From assembly GCA_030433195.1 (NCBI GenBank), contig JAUIME010000180.1, forward strand, positions 1 to 8,834: a DNA stretch of 8,834 nucleotides, in the 5' to 3' direction. The notes beneath the pieces were generated by a model. That model did not search any database. It saw only the letters and a program-made list of their open reading frames with translations, and was not told the DNA's origin. The stretch is from a bacterium (lineage in GTDB: Bacteria; Planctomycetota; JACOTG01; JAUIME01). The translations under genes and the position numbers were made by a program. Shown here piece after piece: positions 6,454 through 8,834 of this stretch; within the stretch, counting starts at the first letter, position 1; each line of letters opens with the position of its first letter.

Positions 6454-7317
6454 ATGAGTTTGCAACAACGAACGGCGAAGCCTCATCATCTCCATGTCGT
6501 CGCCTCGCTCCTGCTCGCCGGCATCTTCGGAGCCTCGCAGGCTGGCGGTGCCGTGACGGTCGAAGTCGACCACACTTGCGGAAGGGGGACCGGACACGAG
6601 GCCGACTACAAGGTCACGGTGACCGGAGGCTCGGGTCCTGTGTATCAGGTGTACTTCCCGAGGCCGCGCTTCCAACGTTCCCCCCGTCCGCTTCTCGCGA
6701 GTACGGGCGCGGCGAGCGAGGGAGCGTGGACCTACACCGAAACCACCGTGCGCGGTCAGGCCGTTGGGTGCTTTCGAACGAGCACGACGCCGATACCGTC
6801 CGGTTCGTGCGTCACGTTCACGATCACCGCGACACTCGGGCAGACCGTAGCGGCGGGTTCGCGTTCGTACAAAGTGGAGGGCGGTGGGCTTCGATCGGGG
6901 CGGAGTTGGTACTTCTCGGAGAGCACCGACGAAGAACCTCCCACGAGAGGCGGAACGACGAGCGCGATCAACGGGAGCGGCCAGTCGGTACCTTCGTCTC
7001 GTGCACAAGGTGGCGCGGACCTCAGTGCACCCGATCACATGGTGTGCACACCGGCGGAGTTCAGCGGTGTCCCGGGTGACTGCGATTCGATCACGTTCTA
7101 CGTATTCGACGACGGGGACCCGAATCCGACGGTCGAATGCAGTGAGATCGTGGGGGGCGTGCGCCTTACCGTGACGGACGCGTTCGGAAACACGGATTCG
7201 AGCGACTACATCTTCGTCGCTCCGGAGCCGGTGCCGCTCGTCAGCGACGAGGTGTCGGCGCTGCTGTTCGCCGCATTGGTTGTCGTCGGCTGCTTCTCGA
7301 TTGTACGCAGGCGTTGA
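6454..7317 (+). CDS. Secreted protein of unknown function with sorting-type C-terminus
   Basis: A 287-residue protein; ATG at 6454 has GAGGAG at 6442-6447 with a 6-nt spacer. Residues 1-30 form a signal peptide (hydrophobic core VVASLLLAGIFGA, likely cleavage after ASQA). The mature part is rich in Thr, Ser and Gly with predicted beta character (VTVEVDHTC, YKVTVTGG, VRLTVTDAFGN). It contains six cysteines outside the tail, which could form three disulfides. The C-terminus is tripartite: a short APEPVPLVSDE motif, a hydrophobic segment (ALLFAALVVVGCFSIV) and terminal RRR. This resembles PEP-CTERM or IPTL-CTERM sorting tails, implying export and anchoring or processing by an exosortase-type enzyme; the exact class is inference. 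I do not recognise the central domain. The gene diverges from the beta-CASP RNase and converges on the receiver-domain gene. Confidence 0.82.
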   Translation: MSLQQRTAKPHHLHVVASLLLAGIFGASQAGGAVTVEVDHTCGRGTGHEADYKVTVTGGSGPVYQVYFPRPRFQRSPRPLLASTGAASEGAWTYTETTVRGQAVGCFRTSTTPIPSGSCVTFTITATLGQTVAAGSRSYKVEGGGLRSGRSWYFSESTDEEPPTRGGTTSAINGSGQSVPSSRAQGGADLSAPDHMVCTPAEFSGVPGDCDSITFYVFDDGDPNPTVECSEIVGGVRLTVTDAFGNTDSSDYIFVAPEPVPLVSDEVSALLFAALVVVGCFSIVRRR

Positions 7318-7325
7318 GGTCGCAC

Positions 7326-7340
7326 GCTTCGCGGTGAAGC
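7326..7340. terminator. Weak hairpin between convergent genes
   Basis: GCTTC-GCGGT-GAAGC forms a 5-bp stem and 5-nt loop just after the secreted-protein stop, in the 72-bp convergent gap. There is no T-tract. It is a weak candidate for transcription termination. Confidence 0.22.
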
Positions 7341-7389
7341 TCGGGTCATGGACTGCGGTACGTCGAAGAGCCCGGTCCCGCAAGAACCC

Positions 7390-8343
7390 TCAGTGCAGCA
7401 TGCCGAGCACGGTGCCGACGAGGACCGACGGTTCGTGGTTCTTCGTGACGACGACGTCGGCGCCGGCTTCGATGGCGTGGTCGCGGGTCTGGCGCTGCTC
7501 GTCCTGCGTGAAGAGGATGATCTTCATCTTCGACAGCGTGACTTCGTGGCGCGCCTTCTCGCAAAGCTGGATGCCGGACAGGAGCGGGAGGCGGTAGTCG
7601 ATGATCGCGACGTCGGGGAGCTCGCGCTCGATCATCTGGAACGCGTCGACGCCGTTGCTGGCCGTGATCGTCTTGACGCCGGCGTCCTCGAAGAGCTTCG
7701 TGTAGATCTGGAGGATGATCGGGTCGTCGTCGACGAGAGCCACCGTGCGGCGCGTGTCTTCGATCGGCTTCACGGGGCCGAGCGAGCGCGAGGTCGGGCT
7801 TCCCGTGACGGCTTGGATGTGCTCGACATCCGATTCGCGCGCGACGGTCTTGACGTGGTGCTCTTCGTCGACCGCGTACATCGCTCGCGCGGCGGCGGAT
7901 TCCTGCCCCGTCATGTGGACGGACTTGCCAAACGCGAGGCTCGCGTCGTAGCCGACCTGCGCTTTGATGCCGCCGGCGATCTCGGGCGTCCGTGCAGCAC
8001 GTTCGAGCCGCTTTTGCTCGGCGAACTTGCGGATGTTGCGGCTGCGTCGGTAGTCGAGGAAGTGGGCATTCGCCACGTAGGCCATCGCGAGCAAGTAAAA
8101 CGCAGCGATCCCCGGGCCGCAGATGATCAGGAGCGCCGTCAGATCGCGCGCGGGCGCCGAGAGCGGTGCCCCGACCGTGGGATCGAGCTTGACCATCGCT
8201 TGGACGCAGTAGACGGCTGCGGTCGTGAACGAGACCCCTTCGAAGTGCATGTAGCCGGCGATTCCGGCCGCGTAGACGAGCACGACGGCCGCAACCGCGA
8301 TGAGGGTCGCGAGCCGATAGCTCATGTTCAGGTACAGGTTCAT
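7390..8343 (-). CDS. Channel-like membrane protein fused to a response-regulator receiver domain
   Basis: A 317-residue protein from ATG at 8343. Residues 12-32 and 67-94 are membrane helices flanking a pore-loop-like segment (YMHFEGVSFTTAAVY, 31-45), as in two-helix potassium channels. The expected TVGYGD filter is absent, however; the loop reads KLDPTVGAPLS (52-62). A basic helix (YRRSRNIRKFAEQKRLERAAR) and an unrecognised linker to about 198 follow. Residues 200-315 are a complete receiver domain: acidic pocket in VDDD (204-207), phosphoacceptor Asp249 in IIDYRLP, Thr279 in LFTQ and Lys301 in VVTKN. No output domain follows. It is probably a membrane-tethered phosphoreceiver; kinase and partner are unknown. 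The ribosome binding site is weak (GAGG, 11-nt spacer). The frame stays open upstream, so a longer N-terminus is possible, but that sequence shows no domain. Confidence 0.85.
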   Translation of the reverse strand: MNLYLNMSYRLATLIAVAAVVLVYAAGIAGYMHFEGVSFTTAAVYCVQAMVKLDPTVGAPLSAPARDLTALLIICGPGIAAFYLLAMAYVANAHFLDYRRSRNIRKFAEQKRLERAARTPEIAGGIKAQVGYDASLAFGKSVHMTGQESAAARAMYAVDEEHHVKTVARESDVEHIQAVTGSPTSRSLGPVKPIEDTRRTVALVDDDPIILQIYTKLFEDAGVKTITASNGVDAFQMIERELPDVAIIDYRLPLLSGIQLCEKARHEVTLSKMKIILFTQDEQRQTRDHAIEAGADVVVTKNHEPSVLVGTVLGMLH

Positions 8344-8808
8344 GGGCGTTGGGACCTCGAGACGCGGTGGGATTGCGGACGTTGCTGTGGGAGGTGTCGC
8401 GGAGTCGCGGCGTGAGCGCGGGGCAGAGAGCGGAAGGTTCGGTGGATTGTCGGCAGATGCCGGGGCGACTTGACCCGGAGATTCAACGAGCGGCCGTCGA
8501 GCGGGCCGCCGAGCCTTCGGACCCGTGCTCCTGCGCCCGCGAGAGGCCCCGAAACGCGATCGTTGCGGAAATCCGGCCGACCGGATATCCTCGAATTTCC
8601 GATCGAGGAAATCGAGCTGCGGGAAGGGCTTCCCTCGCCTTGTTTCGAGGTGTCGAGCCCTGGCCACCCCGTACATGCTTTTTCCGGCCCCTTCCAGTAC
8701 CCGCGCGCCGCGTGGTCGTCGGTCTCGAGCCGAGCCCCCACGTCCGGTGCGTCGACCCCGCCCCTGATCCGAAGCCGGATCCACGGGACTCTCGGAGGAA
8801 TGGAATCC
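8344..8808. other. Divergent non-coding region
   Basis: No convincing gene is seen in these 465 bp between the receiver-domain gene and the gene starting at the right edge; the open frames are arginine/proline-rich readings typical of random GC-rich DNA. The middle (about 8563-8620) is less GC-rich and holds inverted repeats: ATCCGG/CCGGAT (8571-8586), CCTCGA/TCGAGG (8589-8608) and GGGAA/TTCCC (8621-8634). Promoters for both flanking genes presumably lie here. Confidence 0.5.
8563..8591 (+). promoter_or_regulatory. Candidate promoter with a palindrome in its spacer
   Basis: TTGCGG (8563-8568) and TATCCT (8586-8591) are 17 bp apart. The spacer is almost wholly occupied by the perfect palindrome ATCCGG-CCGA-CCGGAT (8571-8586). 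A protein bound there would cover the promoter, so it could be an operator for the right-edge gene. The matches to consensus are modest. Confidence 0.3.
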
Positions 8809-8834
8809 ATGCGACGATTCGATGCAATGCGCTA
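8809..8834 (+). CDS. Start of a gene cut by the right edge
   Basis: GGAGGAA at 8794-8800 is followed by ATG at 8809 and the codons MRRFDAMR, after which the window ends. An in-frame ATG at 8800 overlaps the ribosome binding site and is less likely. The basic N-terminus could begin a signal peptide, but too little is present to identify a product. Confidence 0.45.

Noticed and set aside
6016..7383. A long minus-strand frame across the RNase 5' end and the secreted-protein gene
   Set aside because: No domain or plausible start is seen, and it is opposite a gene with signal peptide and sorting tail. It is a shadow frame.
7348..8415. A 355-residue plus-strand frame opposite the receiver-domain gene
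   Set aside because: It is the antisense of a receiver domain with all key residues; R/D/V-rich composition and no motif.

Overview
This is a GC-rich (roughly two-thirds G+C by eye) bacterial chromosomal window. Initiation codons are mixed (ATG, GTG, TTG), and GGAGG-type ribosome binding sites precede most genes. TGA is the usual stop codon. Selenocysteine use, a bacterial sulfotransferase, a thioredoxin plus helical-repeat protein and a secreted protein with a PEP/IPTL-like C-terminal tail would suit a Planctomycetota, deltaproteobacterial/Myxococcota or related high-GC lineage. The sequence alone does not decide between them. No rRNA, tRNA, CRISPR array, prophage or recognisable transposase gene is visible.

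Layout, left to right: (1) the 3' part of a DEAD-box RNA helicase with a long poly-arginine, Ser/Gly/Asp-rich tail (+). (2) A PAPS-dependent-type sulfotransferase (+) whose nucleotide-binding core is split by a precise 144-bp in-frame insertion flanked by a 10-bp direct repeat. (3) A thioredoxin-fold protein (-) with an in-frame TGA at the first position of its redox motif (UxxC) and a SECIS-like hairpin just downstream; I read it as a selenoprotein. (4) A membrane-anchored CAP/SCP-domain protein (+), divergent from gene 3, with a TTG start. (5) A beta-CASP metallo-beta-lactamase-fold RNase (-). (6) A secreted, probably surface-anchored protein of unknown function (+), divergent from gene 5. 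(7) A membrane protein that looks like a two-helix potassium-channel pore with a degenerate selectivity filter joined to a complete response-regulator receiver domain (-). (8) The first codons of another gene (+) at the right edge.

The genes are mostly single units in alternating orientation (convergent pairs 2/3, 4/5, 6/7; divergent pairs 3/4, 5/6, 7/8), so no operon or shared pathway is evident. The helicase and the beta-CASP RNase are both RNA-metabolism genes but are not co-transcribed. The points of greatest interest are the UxxC selenoprotein with its SECIS candidate, the duplication-flanked insertion in the sulfotransferase, and the channel-like/receiver fusion.
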